NCBI RefSeq assembly: GCF_017744445.1
Contig: NZ_JAGIBH010000005.1
Coordinates: 310,001 to 374,000 of the forward strand
Length of the DNA stretch: 64,000 nt
Direction: 5' to 3'
Source: Caulobacter sp.
Lineage (GTDB): Bacteria > Pseudomonadota > Alphaproteobacteria > Caulobacterales > Caulobacteraceae
The notes beneath the pieces were generated by a model. The model had not been told where the DNA came from, did not search any database, and saw nothing but the letters and a program-made list of their open reading frames with translations. Below, in pieces: positions 34,173 to 42,514 of the stretch; the first letter of the stretch is position 1; every line of letters begins with the position of its first letter. The position numbers and the translations under genes are program-made.

Positions 34173-34652
34173 ATGAAGGTTGTCAACGCCGTCTTCCCGT
34201 CCTCCGACCAGTTCGAAGACTTCTTCGGCGCGCCGGATGATGGTCCCTTCGTGATGGTCAACCTGTTGAAATTCAAGGACAAGGCTGAGTACGCGGACGG
34301 CTCGGACGCCGACCTGTCGGGCCGCGAGGCCTATGGCCGCTATGGCGCGGTCGTCACCGGCCTGATCGAGGCTCTGGGCGGGCGAATCCGTTACAGCGGC
34401 GCGGTCACCGGCCTGCTGCTGGGCGAGGTCGACGACCTGTGGGACGCCGTGGCCCTGGCCGAGTACCCATCCCTGGCCGCCTTCCAGGCCATGGCCGTCT
34501 CGCCCGAGATGCACGCCATCGAGCACCACCGCAAGGCGGGCCTGGCCGGCCAGCTGAACATCCGCACGCGCCCGGCCCAGGGCTATGAGCCGCGCGGCCT
34601 GCACAACGACGACCGGATGTGGAAGCCGGAGCTGGCGGGTGCGCTGAACTAG
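34173..34652 (+). CDS. DUF1330 family protein
   Basis: The 159-residue protein belongs to the ferredoxin-like dimeric alpha/beta-barrel group (DUF1330), small cytosolic proteins of uncertain function often found with catabolic genes. V-M-V-N-L-L-K-F at about 27-34 is the family opening, and E-Y-P-S-L-A-A-F-Q-A-M near 95 the second motif. It is 71 bases downstream of the dehalogenase in the same direction and may be co-transcribed. Its end overlaps the end of the convergent FGE gene by four bases. Confidence 0.8.
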   Translation: MKVVNAVFPSSDQFEDFFGAPDDGPFVMVNLLKFKDKAEYADGSDADLSGREAYGRYGAVVTGLIEALGGRIRYSGAVTGLLLGEVDDLWDAVALAEYPSLAAFQAMAVSPEMHAIEHHRKAGLAGQLNIRTRPAQGYEPRGLHNDDRMWKPELAGALN

Positions 34653-35656
34653 TCCCGCAATACCGTGCGGAAGCCCACGTGCGAGGCCCCGGTGTCGGGT
34701 GGCCCCGGCGTGCGCGCGGCTGGCCGGTAGCGGAAGCAGAAGTCGTCCGTGCACAGGAATGAACCGCCCTTGACCACGTGCTTGGGCGTATTGGGCTCGT
34801 CAGGATCCAGGGCGCGCGCCTGCGGCGGACCGCCGGTCTCCACGACCTCCGGCGCTTCCAGGCCCGGCCGGAACCAATCCTTGGTCCACTCCCAGACATT
34901 GCCGGCCATGTCGACCAGGCCAAAGCCGTTGGGCGGATAGCAGCCCACCGGCGCGGGACTGGCCTTGTAGCCGTCGGTCCCGAGATCCTCCGCCGGGAAT
35001 GGGCCCTGCCAGGTATTGGCCTTGGGATGCGCCTCGTCCTGCGGCTGGTCGCCCCAGGCGTAGCGCTTGCCGACCAGGCCGCCGCGCGCGGCGTATTCCC
35101 ACTCGGCCTCGGTCGGCAGGTCGCGGCCCAGCCACCGGGCGTAGGCCATGGCGTCCGCCCAGGCGATGTGGACGACCGGCCAGGCGTCCTTGCCGCGAAT
35201 GTTGGAGCCAGGCCCGGCCGGATGGCGCCAGTCGGCGCCCGGGACCACCTGCCACCACTGTGAGGGATCGTCCGACCTCGCCGCCTTCGCCCCCACGAAG
35301 ACAAGCGAGGCCGGACGCCGCTGCGCCGCCGTCAGCTGGGCGTAGCGCGCGGGATCGAGCGGCCGCTCGGCCACGGTGCGATAACCCGTGGCCTCGACGA
35401 ACCGCGCGAAGGCGGCATTGGTGACCTCGGTGCGGTCGATCCAGAATGGCGCGACCTTCACCGCTTGCGGCGGCCCCTCCTCGGGTCGCAGCGGCGCCGC
35501 ACCCATCAGGAAATCGCCCCCGGCCAGCCGGACCATGCCCGCCGTGCGGTGGGCCGGATCGGCGATCGGCAGGTCGGCCAGGCAAGCCTTGGGCGCCGGC
35601 TTGCACGCCGCCAGCGCCAGGACGCCCAGAACCGCAAGCGCCTTCAGTTGTCCCAA
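34649..35656 (-). CDS. formylglycine-generating enzyme family lipoprotein
   Basis: The 335-residue protein has a lipobox L-A-A-C (Cys18), so it is an envelope lipoprotein, followed by a full FGE (SUMF1) domain. The active-site cysteines of true FGE are present and spaced by five: Cys302 and Cys307 in F-L-C-T-D-D-F-C-F-R-Y-R. Other motifs include P-T-E-A-E-W-E-Y-A-A-R-G-G and G-N-V-W-E-W. It should oxidise the sulfatase cysteine to formylglycine. The TTG start at 35656 lies inside the end of the sulfatase gene (13-base overlap), tying their translation together. A periplasmic copper FGE beside its substrate is uncommon. Confidence 0.87.
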   Translation of the reverse strand: MGQLKALAVLGVLALAACKPAPKACLADLPIADPAHRTAGMVRLAGGDFLMGAAPLRPEEGPPQAVKVAPFWIDRTEVTNAAFARFVEATGYRTVAERPLDPARYAQLTAAQRRPASLVFVGAKAARSDDPSQWWQVVPGADWRHPAGPGSNIRGKDAWPVVHIAWADAMAYARWLGRDLPTEAEWEYAARGGLVGKRYAWGDQPQDEAHPKANTWQGPFPAEDLGTDGYKASPAPVGCYPPNGFGLVDMAGNVWEWTKDWFRPGLEAPEVVETGGPPQARALDPDEPNTPKHVVKGGSFLCTDDFCFRYRPAARTPGPPDTGASHVGFRTVLRD

Positions 35657-37296
35657 TAGACGTACTCGTCGCTGGGCTTGGGCTTCTGGCCGCCCGGATG
35701 GTCGATGTAGAAGGCGCCCGAGATCAGCGACGGCCAGGCCGGCTTGACCATCTGGCCGTCCAGTTGGGCCAGGGTGGCCTGCAGCTCGCGCAGCTTCTCA
35801 GGCCTGGCCTTGGACAGGTCGTGACGCTCGGTGGGGTCGGTCGACAGGTCGAACAGCCAGGTCCGGTTCGGCTCCTGCGCGACCTGCAGCTTCCAGCCGC
35901 CCGCCAGCACGGTCTTGTAGCGGCCCGAGCGCCAGTAGATCGCCTTGTGCGGATCGCCGCTGGCCTGCCCCTTCACGAGGGGCACGAGGTCGACGCCGTC
36001 CATCACCCGGTCCTTGGGCGCGGCCGCGCCGGCCGCCCCGGCGGCGGTGGCGAAGATGTCCACGTGGCCCACGGGGCTGCGATAGACCGCGCCGGCCGGC
36101 AGCTGGCTCGGCCAGCGCAGCAGGAACGGCACGTGGATGCCGCCCTCGAAGAAGGTCGCCTTCCAGCCGCGATACGGCCGGTTGATGTCGGGCAGGCCGA
36201 TATAGTTGGCCCCACCGTTGTCGGAGGTGAAGATCACCAGGGTGTTGTCGTCCAGGCCCTTGTCCTTCAGCGCCTGCAGCACCCGACCGATGTTGCGGTC
36301 CAGGTTGCGGACCATGGCGGCATAGACCCGCATCCGGTGGTCCTTGATCTGGCTCAGGGCGTCATAATCGGCCTTGGGCGCCTGCAGCGGCGTGTGGACG
36401 GCGTTGTAGGCCAGATACAGGAAGAATGGCCGGTTCTTGTTGGCGTCGATCGACTTGATCGCCTCGTCCGTCAGGTAGTCGGTCATGTAGCTGGACGGCT
36501 TGAACATCTTGCCGCCGTTGTACTGCACGGCGAACGGCAAGGCGCCCCACAGGAACTTGTCGATCGGGTCCCAGTCCTGGCGCGACTCCTCGACCGTCTT
36601 GTCGCCCACCGGCGCGAACAGCGAGGCGCCGGCCATGAAGCCCAGGCTCTCGTCGAAACCCTGGTCCTCCGGCCGCGAGCCCTTCACCCCGCCCAGGTGC
36701 CACTTGCCCAGGTGGATGGTGTGGTAGCCGCGGGTCTTCAGCGCCTCGGCGATCGTGATCTCGGTCGATGGCACGGCCTCGGTGTTGTCGTCCTTGGGCG
36801 TGTTCTTCACCTCGTCCTTGTTGAAGTGCGAGGGATGCAGCGGGTCGCCCGCATGACCGCCGACGACGCGGGAGAAGGCCACCGGCGTGGGCGTGAACTC
36901 GAAGCCGAAGCGGGTGGCGTAGCGGCCGGTCATGATCGCCGCCCGCGACGGGGCGCAGGTGGCGTTGCCGCTATAGCCGTTGGCGAAGGTGACGCCCTGG
37001 TGGGCGATCGAGTCGATGGCCGGGGTCGGCACGGCCCCGCCCGCGACGCCGCCGCCGTTCAGGGTGATGTCGTTGTAGCCCAGGTCGTCGGCCAGGATGA
37101 ACACCACGTTCGGCGGTCGCTGCCCTTCCGGCGGCGCGGCCGGCCCCTGGATCCAGGTCACCGGCTGGTTGGCCTCGATCTTGGGCTGCCGCGACTTGGC
37201 GATCAGGATGATCAGGTCGAAGCGGAACCACCAGGCTAGGCCGCCGACGACCGCCAGCGTCCCGACCGCCGCCAGGAGCCCTTTCCAGGCCTTCAT
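35644..37296 (-). CDS. type I sulfatase (arylsulfatase family), membrane-anchored
   Basis: The 550-residue enzyme hydrolyses sulfate esters. After an N-terminal hydrophobic anchor (about 7-33) it has metal-binding N-V-V-F-I-L-A-D-D (Asp70/Asp71) and the sulfatase signature C-A-P-S-R (Cys114, then A-A-I-M-T-G-R), where Cys becomes formylglycine. H-L-G-K-W-H, F-T-S-D-N-G-G and F-E-G-G-I-H-V-P follow in order. GGGAGG precedes the ATG by seven bases. Its substrate could be aryl or alkyl sulfates or sulfated glycans. It is divergent from the DsbA-like gene. Confidence 0.92.
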   Translation of the reverse strand: MKAWKGLLAAVGTLAVVGGLAWWFRFDLIILIAKSRQPKIEANQPVTWIQGPAAPPEGQRPPNVVFILADDLGYNDITLNGGGVAGGAVPTPAIDSIAHQGVTFANGYSGNATCAPSRAAIMTGRYATRFGFEFTPTPVAFSRVVGGHAGDPLHPSHFNKDEVKNTPKDDNTEAVPSTEITIAEALKTRGYHTIHLGKWHLGGVKGSRPEDQGFDESLGFMAGASLFAPVGDKTVEESRQDWDPIDKFLWGALPFAVQYNGGKMFKPSSYMTDYLTDEAIKSIDANKNRPFFLYLAYNAVHTPLQAPKADYDALSQIKDHRMRVYAAMVRNLDRNIGRVLQALKDKGLDDNTLVIFTSDNGGANYIGLPDINRPYRGWKATFFEGGIHVPFLLRWPSQLPAGAVYRSPVGHVDIFATAAGAAGAAAPKDRVMDGVDLVPLVKGQASGDPHKAIYWRSGRYKTVLAGGWKLQVAQEPNRTWLFDLSTDPTERHDLSKARPEKLRELQATLAQLDGQMVKPAWPSLISGAFYIDHPGGQKPKPSDEYVYWDN

Positions 37297-37327
37297 CACG
37301 CGCCTCCCTGTTTGAGTCAGACCATAT

Positions 37328-37356
37328 ATTGACATTCATCGTGCCGCTAGATGTCA
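37328..37356. promoter_or_regulatory. candidate operator in the divergent sulfatase/DsbA-like promoter
   Basis: ATTGACATT at 37328-37336 resembles the half-site ATTGACACT of the 33118-33134 repeat, with a degraded second half. TGACAT and ATGTCA at 37330-37335 and 37351-37356 also form an inverted pair. Both genes read away from it. Shared control with the dehalogenase promoter is inferred. Confidence 0.4.
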
Positions 37357-37383
37357 TCCACCCGACACTTGGAGGCTCAGCCC

Positions 37384-38724
37384 TTGTCTCTGCGCACCGC
37401 CCTCATGCGCGGCGTGACCGCCGCCCTGACCAGCCCCGCCCGGCGCAAGCTGGCGCGCGACCTCGCCGCCCTGCGAGCCAAGCTGCGCGGCGAAAAGCCG
37501 GCCGTCCGCTATTTCCATCAGGCCGACGACCCTTATTCGCACTTGGCCGCGCAGATGCTGCCGCGCCTGCGGGCCCGCTACGACGTCGAGATCACGACCT
37601 GGCTGGTCCCGCCACCCGAGGACTCGGCCGCGCCGGACCGCGAGCGCCTGCGAGACTACGGCCTGCGCGACGCCGCCCGCCTGGCGCGCGCCCGGGGCCT
37701 GGGTTTCCCCAACAAAGCCGCCCTGCCCGATCCGGAAGCCGTGCGCCGGCTGGAGGTCGTGCTGGCCGACGCCCTGGAGCGCGGCCGCCTCGAGGAGGTC
37801 GCCTCCGCTGCTGGAGCAGCTCTCTGGTCCGGTGATACGCGCACCCTGGCCGGCATGGCCGCCTGGGCCAGCGGCCAGGACCCTCGCCTCGTGGACGACA
37901 TCCTGATCGCCGGCGAGATGCAGCGTGCGCGGATGGGCCACTATCTGGGCGGCATGTTCCACTTCGAGGACGAGTGGTTCTGGGGCGTCGACCGCCTGGG
38001 CTGGCTGGAACGCCGGCTGGCCGACCGGGGCCTGGACCGCGAAGCCGGAACGCCGCCGCTGGCCCCGGCCCTGGAGCCCACGCTGAGCCCGCCCTTGGGC
38101 CTGGCCGCGCCGACGATCGAGCTGTGGTTCTCCTTCCGCAGCCCCTATTCCTGGCTCGTGCTGCCGCGCATCCGGCAACTGGCGCAGGCCTATGGCGCCA
38201 AGCTCGAGCTGCGCCCCATCCTGCCGATGGTCATGCGCGGCCTGGCCGTGCCGCGCGTCAAGACCCTGTACATCGCCCTGGACTGCAAGCGCGAAGCCGA
38301 GCGCCTGGGGCTGCCGTTCGGCAAGATCGTCGATCCGGTCGGCGCGGGGGCCGAGCGCGCCCTGGCGATGTTGCACCATGCAATCCCGCTGGGCCTGGGC
38401 GAAGACTTCGCCGAGCTGGGCCTGAAGGCCGCCTTCGCCGATGGTGTCGCCCTGGCCGAGGACGCGGGTCTCTATGCCGTCGCCCGCCGCGCCGGCCTAA
38501 CCAACGCGCAAACCACTGCCGCCCTTGCCGACGAGAGCTGGCGCGACCGGGTCGAGACCAACCGCGCCGCCCTGCTGGACGCGGGCCTGTGGGGCGCGCC
38601 CAGCTTCCGGGTCAGCGGCCAGCCGGCGCACTGGGGCCAGGATCGCCTCTGGATGCTGGAGGACGACATCCGCGCGGCTATGGAGCCGATGCGGGGTTAT
38701 GCGCCGAACGGATTGTCGGGATAG
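37384..38724 (+). CDS. tandem DsbA-like/2-hydroxychromene-2-carboxylate isomerase-like protein
   Basis: The 446-residue protein holds two thioredoxin-fold domains of the DsbA/HCCA-isomerase family. Each carries a P-Y-S motif where the isomerase serine sits (D-D-P-Y-S-H-L-A about 48; F-R-S-P-Y-S-W-L about 254) and neither has a CxxC pair, arguing against disulfide oxidation. G-A-P-S-F-R-V near the end is the family cis-proline region. A glutathione-dependent isomerisation is plausible. TTG at 37384 was chosen because GGAGG lies eight bases upstream; an ATG at 37351 would run into the operator region. The 3' end overlaps the convergent peptidase gene by 28 bases. Confidence 0.75.
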   Translation: MSLRTALMRGVTAALTSPARRKLARDLAALRAKLRGEKPAVRYFHQADDPYSHLAAQMLPRLRARYDVEITTWLVPPPEDSAAPDRERLRDYGLRDAARLARARGLGFPNKAALPDPEAVRRLEVVLADALERGRLEEVASAAGAALWSGDTRTLAGMAAWASGQDPRLVDDILIAGEMQRARMGHYLGGMFHFEDEWFWGVDRLGWLERRLADRGLDREAGTPPLAPALEPTLSPPLGLAAPTIELWFSFRSPYSWLVLPRIRQLAQAYGAKLELRPILPMVMRGLAVPRVKTLYIALDCKREAERLGLPFGKIVDPVGAGAERALAMLHHAIPLGLGEDFAELGLKAAFADGVALAEDAGLYAVARRAGLTNAQTTAALADESWRDRVETNRAALLDAGLWGAPSFRVSGQPAHWGQDRLWMLEDDIRAAMEPMRGYAPNGLSG

Positions 38725-40031
38725 ACCGACGAGCCCTTTGCCGCCTCGCCTAGCTCTGCCCGACCGCAGATCTCCAGCGCCGTCAGGGCGTAGATCAAGG
38801 CGCTGTCGGCCAGGTCCTTGGGCCTCGGCCGCCAGCGGCGCGGGCCTGTGGTGATGGCCGGTACGCGGTGCATGTTGAAGACGTTGTGGTCGCGCCACAT
38901 GCTCGAATAGACAGGGTTGGCGCGTTCGGCGGCATGGCCCAAGCCCAGCCGCGTGGCGGCGTCCACCGCCCCGACCAGCGGCGCGACCTCGCCCGCATCG
39001 GCCTCGAAGCCATGGCGAACCACCACCGGCTCGACCTCGAACCGCCCGACGCCGGCCGCGCGGGCCATGGCCTCCAGGGCATGCTGCACGTCGGCGACCT
39101 TCTGGCGCGGGTTCAGGCCGACCTCCAGATAGAGGCTGACCACCTCGGTCCCGTCGCCGAACTGGAACGGCACGCCGCCCCGGATGGCGCACAGCTGCAC
39201 CTTGGGCTCGGCGATCCCGCCGGTGCTCTCGAAGCGGCTGGCTGCTTCCCACTGGCGGGTCCAGGCGTGGATGGCGTCGGTCAGCTTGCCGACGCGATAG
39301 ATCGGGTTCGGATGGTCGCCAGCGGCGTCCGGATGGCGCAGCAGCGGGGTGAAAGTCCCCTCACCCCAAAGCCTTAGGCGGAATACCGCATAACCGCAGC
39401 CGACGCTGGTCCAGCCGAAGTCGCAGCCCTCGGCGGCGATGGCGTAGTCCGGCGCGACGCCGCCGTGGTGGAACAGGTAGTGGGCGCCGATGTCCTTGCC
39501 CAGGAAGGCGATCCCGCTGTGCTCCTCGATCGGCTCAGGCCCGATCTCGCCGGGGCAGGCCGTCAGATACATCTTCCCGGCCAAGCCGTAGCCGGCCTTC
39601 TTCAAGGCTTTCGCCGCGATCAGGAAGCAGCTCATCGGCCCGCGATCATTGGCGATCGGATAGCCGCGCAGCTGGCCGTCCTCCAGCCAGCAGCGCTCCC
39701 ACTCCGGATCGGCCAAGCTGGCGGGGCTGTACTTGTGGACGTCGAGGTTCGGGTCGCGGGTCGGGCTCTCGGTGTCGAGGTGCGCCGTGAACAGCAGGTT
39801 CTTGCCGACACCCAGGCCGCCATAGGTCCCGATGACGTTGAACCGCTCCGGCGTCGCCCCGACCTTGCGCGGGGAAAAGCCCTCGCGCGCCATCCAGTCA
39901 TGGACGAACTCACCGGCCGCCTTCTCTTCGCCCGAGCGGCTGGGGATGTTGCCCAGGGTCAGGGCCAGCTCGGTGAGCTCAGCTTCATCGATGGCGGCGG
40001 CGATCGCATCGCAATCGACTTGAGTGACCAT
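38697..40031 (-). CDS. M20-family metallopeptidase/amidohydrolase
   Basis: The 444-residue protein resembles ArgE/DapE-type zinc hydrolases that cleave N-acyl or dipeptide amide bonds. Metal-site motifs are F-T-A-H-L-D-T-E (about 82), N-D-R-G-P-M (about 128) and an acidic stretch E-I-G-P-E-P-I-E-E-H (about 163), with M-W-R-D-H-N-V-F-N near the C-terminus. No signal peptide is seen. It is last in an operon with the isochorismatase-like and flavin monooxygenase genes (TGATG overlap at 40029-40033), so it may act last on the ring-opened product. Confidence 0.8.
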   Translation of the reverse strand: MVTQVDCDAIAAAIDEAELTELALTLGNIPSRSGEEKAAGEFVHDWMAREGFSPRKVGATPERFNVIGTYGGLGVGKNLLFTAHLDTESPTRDPNLDVHKYSPASLADPEWERCWLEDGQLRGYPIANDRGPMSCFLIAAKALKKAGYGLAGKMYLTACPGEIGPEPIEEHSGIAFLGKDIGAHYLFHHGGVAPDYAIAAEGCDFGWTSVGCGYAVFRLRLWGEGTFTPLLRHPDAAGDHPNPIYRVGKLTDAIHAWTRQWEAASRFESTGGIAEPKVQLCAIRGGVPFQFGDGTEVVSLYLEVGLNPRQKVADVQHALEAMARAAGVGRFEVEPVVVRHGFEADAGEVAPLVGAVDAATRLGLGHAAERANPVYSSMWRDHNVFNMHRVPAITTGPRRWRPRPKDLADSALIYALTALEICGRAELGEAAKGSSVYPDNPFGA

Positions 40032-40654
40032 CAGGCGCCCCAGACGGCGGCGACGCTGTCCGCATCGGTCAGGATCGCAGTGTTCAGCGCCATCATCTTC
40101 AGGGCCCCGGCGTGCAGGTCCGGCTCATAGGCCGCGCAGGCGTCGGCGGCGATGAACACATGGTAGTCGTGGTTGAAAGCGTCCTTGGCCGTGTCGGCGA
40201 CGCAGCATTCCGTCGTCAGGCCGGCGATCACCAGCGTGTCGACCTCCAAGGCCGTCAGCTGTGCATGGATGTCCGTATCCCAGAACGGGCTGTAGCGGGT
40301 CTTGCGGAAGAGCAGTTCGCCCGGCGCGGGCCGCGGGCCGACGAAGTCGCTGCCGGGCGAGCCCGCGCGGCACAGCGCCGGACCCGCCTCGGGATCGTTG
40401 CCCAGCCGTCGCATCCGCTCGTCCCAGGCGTCGGAGTCGGTCTCCGGCGTCGTGAACAGGCCCACGAAGACCACCGGCACACCTGCCGCCCGGGCCGAAA
40501 CCGCCAGGCGCTCGGCCGCCGTCAGGGCCGCTGGCACGGTCGAGAGATCCAGTCCCCACTGGCCGCTCAAGCCCTCGGGCGAGGCGAAATCGACCTGCAT
40601 GTCGACGATCACCAGCGCCGTGCGGTCGGGCGCGATCCAGTGTTCCAGGTTCAC
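40031..40654 (-). CDS. isochorismatase-family cysteine hydrolase, RutB-like
   Basis: The 207-residue enzyme has the D-K-C catalytic triad: Asp18 in V-I-V-D-M-Q, Lys in F-R-K-T-R-Y-S (about 120) and Cys in T-T-E-C-C-V-A-D-T-A (about 162). The closest well-known relatives are carbamoyl hydrolases including RutB, which cleaves ureidoacrylate from uracil breakdown. The GTG start at 40654 overlaps the stop of the RutA-like gene (GTGA). The RutA-RutB adjacency is retained here without the other rut genes, so the substrate may be a different amide or urea compound. Confidence 0.85.
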   Translation of the reverse strand: MNLEHWIAPDRTALVIVDMQVDFASPEGLSGQWGLDLSTVPAALTAAERLAVSARAAGVPVVFVGLFTTPETDSDAWDERMRRLGNDPEAGPALCRAGSPGSDFVGPRPAPGELLFRKTRYSPFWDTDIHAQLTALEVDTLVIAGLTTECCVADTAKDAFNHDYHVFIAADACAAYEPDLHAGALKMMALNTAILTDADSVAAVWGA

Positions 40655-41727
40655 GAGAACACCGAACGCAGCTGCGGCAGGATCTCGGAGCCGAACATCG
40701 ACAGTCCCTCCACATAGTCGGGGAAGATCAGCATCAGGCCGTCCAGCTCGCACTCGGTCATGAAGGCCTCGACCTGCTCGCGACAGGTTGCGGGTGACCC
40801 GACCATGGTCTGGGTCATGAACGCGCCCTGCTTCTGGGCCACGGCGTCCAGGCGCTCGGGCGGCACGCCCCAGCTGGCCAGCATGGCCACGATCGCCCCC
40901 ATGTCCGCGCCCTGCGCATAGCGCCGGGCCAGGGCCTCGGCGCTGGCGTCGCTCTCGGCGTGGATGATCGTGCACATGGCGTAGGTGCGGACGGTCTTGC
41001 CCAGGGTCGCGGCCAGGGCCTTGGCCCGCCGCGAGGCTTCGCGGTGCTCTTCGCGCGAGCGCCCGCCGATGAAGCAGGCGTCGGCCTCGCGCACCGAGAA
41101 CTGGAAGCCCCGGTCGGACATGCCCGCGCAGATCAGCTCGGGACGCGGCGCCGACATCGGCTTGGGCTTGGACTGGCAGTCCTTCATCGTGAAGTACTTG
41201 CCGGCGAAGTCGACGCTGTCCTCGGTCCACAGGCGCTTGACGATGGTCGTCCATTCCTCGGCCAGGGCGTAGCGGTCGTCGTGGGAGAGCGAATCGTCCC
41301 AGGCGCTCATCTGGTCGAACTCGGCCTTGTAGGCGCCGGCGACGATGTTCAGCCCGGCCCGGCCGCCGCTGATGTGGTCCAGGGTGGCGATCATCTTGGC
41401 GGCCACCGCCGGGTTCTGCAGCAGCGGATGCACCGTGGCCCAGATGCGCACGCGCTTGGTCGCCTCGGCGATAGCGGCCATCAGGGTCACCGACTCGAGC
41501 GAGGTTCCCCAATGGTCGGTCTCGCCGCCAAAGCCGCGGAACTTGCCCATCGACATGACGAAATCCATGCCGACCTCGTCGGCCTTGATCGCGGCGGCCC
41601 GGTTCTGGGCGTACAGCCCGTCCAGCGTGGGCGTGGTCTTGGAGACGATCCAGCCGCCGTTAGCCACCGGCAGGAAGACGCCGAAATCCTTGTGTTGCGC
41701 GGGTCGATCGAACATGGCGCGGATCAT
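40651..41727 (-). CDS. LLM-class flavin-dependent monooxygenase, RutA-like
   Basis: The 358-residue enzyme is a bacterial luciferase-like monooxygenase that uses reduced FMN from a separate reductase. It shares with RutA the openings F-G-V-F-L-P-V-A-N-G-G-W, S-M-G-K-F-R-G-F-G-G-x-T and H-I-S-G-G-R-A-G-L-N-I-V, plus K-D-C near 190 and I-C-A-G-M-S. RutA opens the uracil ring; a related ring or an amide is likely here. Two ATGs compete: 41727 (used) and 41715; neither has a strong ribosome site. It is first in the three-gene operon. Confidence 0.83.
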   Translation of the reverse strand: MIRAMFDRPAQHKDFGVFLPVANGGWIVSKTTPTLDGLYAQNRAAAIKADEVGMDFVMSMGKFRGFGGETDHWGTSLESVTLMAAIAEATKRVRIWATVHPLLQNPAVAAKMIATLDHISGGRAGLNIVAGAYKAEFDQMSAWDDSLSHDDRYALAEEWTTIVKRLWTEDSVDFAGKYFTMKDCQSKPKPMSAPRPELICAGMSDRGFQFSVREADACFIGGRSREEHREASRRAKALAATLGKTVRTYAMCTIIHAESDASAEALARRYAQGADMGAIVAMLASWGVPPERLDAVAQKQGAFMTQTMVGSPATCREQVEAFMTECELDGLMLIFPDYVEGLSMFGSEILPQLRSVFS

Positions 41728-41770
41728 CACGCGCTTCGGTGACGTAAACAACACATGCGGCGCCCGCACT

Positions 41771-41783
41771 TGACGCTGCGTCA
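41771..41783. promoter_or_regulatory. inverted repeat before the RutA-like operon
   Basis: TGACGC and GCGTCA form perfect 6-base arms around one T, 44 bases upstream of the RutA-like gene and 98 bases before the divergent LptC-like gene. It may be an operator for the monooxygenase operon or overlap a -35 box (TTGACG, the Caulobacter form). Confidence 0.4.
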
Positions 41784-41880
41784 GCGACCGCCATCTGCAA
41801 GCAACTTACATGCGCCAGGACCGCGCACCGGAAAACAAAGGTCTTGGGCGAACGGCGGCGTAGGACTATCCATTCCCCAA

Positions 41881-42513
41881 ATGCTCACCCAGACCGATGG
41901 CGTCTCCGCCGTCCCCCCTGTTGAAACCGCCGCAGAACGGGCCCGCAATCGCCGCCGGGCGCCGGTCCGTCGCCTGCGCTTCGCTTTGGCCGTCTTCGCC
42001 ATCGGCATTGGCGTGGCCGTGGTCGGCCAGGCGTCGCTGCGCAGCTTCGCCTCGAACAAGACCCAGACCCAGGCGGCCAACACGCCCCTGGTCCTGGACA
42101 AGCCGCGCTTCACGGGCGTGCTGAAGGACGGCCGAGCCTTCCTGATCACCGCCCAGCACGCCGAGCGCGACGCCAAGGACCAGAACCTGGTGCGCCTGAC
42201 CTCCCCGCTGCTGGTGCGCGGTTACGGCGCGGCCGATCCCAGCCAGGCCACGGCCAAGACCGGCCTCTATCGCGAGGCCGAACACACCCTGCTGCTGTCC
42301 CAGGACGTGAAGATCACCAGCGCCGAGGGTTACGCCTTCGACGCCCCGCAGGCGCTGATCGACATGCGCACCGGCGAGGTCAGCGGCAATTCGGGCATCG
42401 CCGGCGAAGGTCCCAAGGGCAGCACCCAGGCCAACAGCTACAACGTCACCGACAAGGGCGACCGCGTCGTGCTGAAGGGCCGCGTGCGCACGCGGCTGGA
42501 GCCCGGGCGCTGA
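41881..42513 (+). CDS. LptC-like periplasmic bridge protein of the sphingolipid locus
   Basis: The 210-residue protein has a basic N-terminus (R-N-R-R-R-A-P-V-R-R), one membrane helix (about 33-52) and a periplasmic domain of repeated beta strands (residues 70-205) resembling LptC/OstA-type beta-jellyrolls, e.g. L-L-L-S-Q-D-V-K-I-T-S-A-E-G-Y. LptC passes lipopolysaccharide from the LptFG permease to the periplasmic bridge. Here it opens a long block of ceramide genes, so a role in moving sphingolipid to the outer membrane is likely. The next gene begins two bases after its stop. Confidence 0.75.
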   Translation: MLTQTDGVSAVPPVETAAERARNRRRAPVRRLRFALAVFAIGIGVAVVGQASLRSFASNKTQTQAANTPLVLDKPRFTGVLKDGRAFLITAQHAERDAKDQNLVRLTSPLLVRGYGAADPSQATAKTGLYREAEHTLLLSQDVKITSAEGYAFDAPQALIDMRTGEVSGNSGIAGEGPKGSTQANSYNVTDKGDRVVLKGRVRTRLEPGR

Positions 42514-42514
42514 C

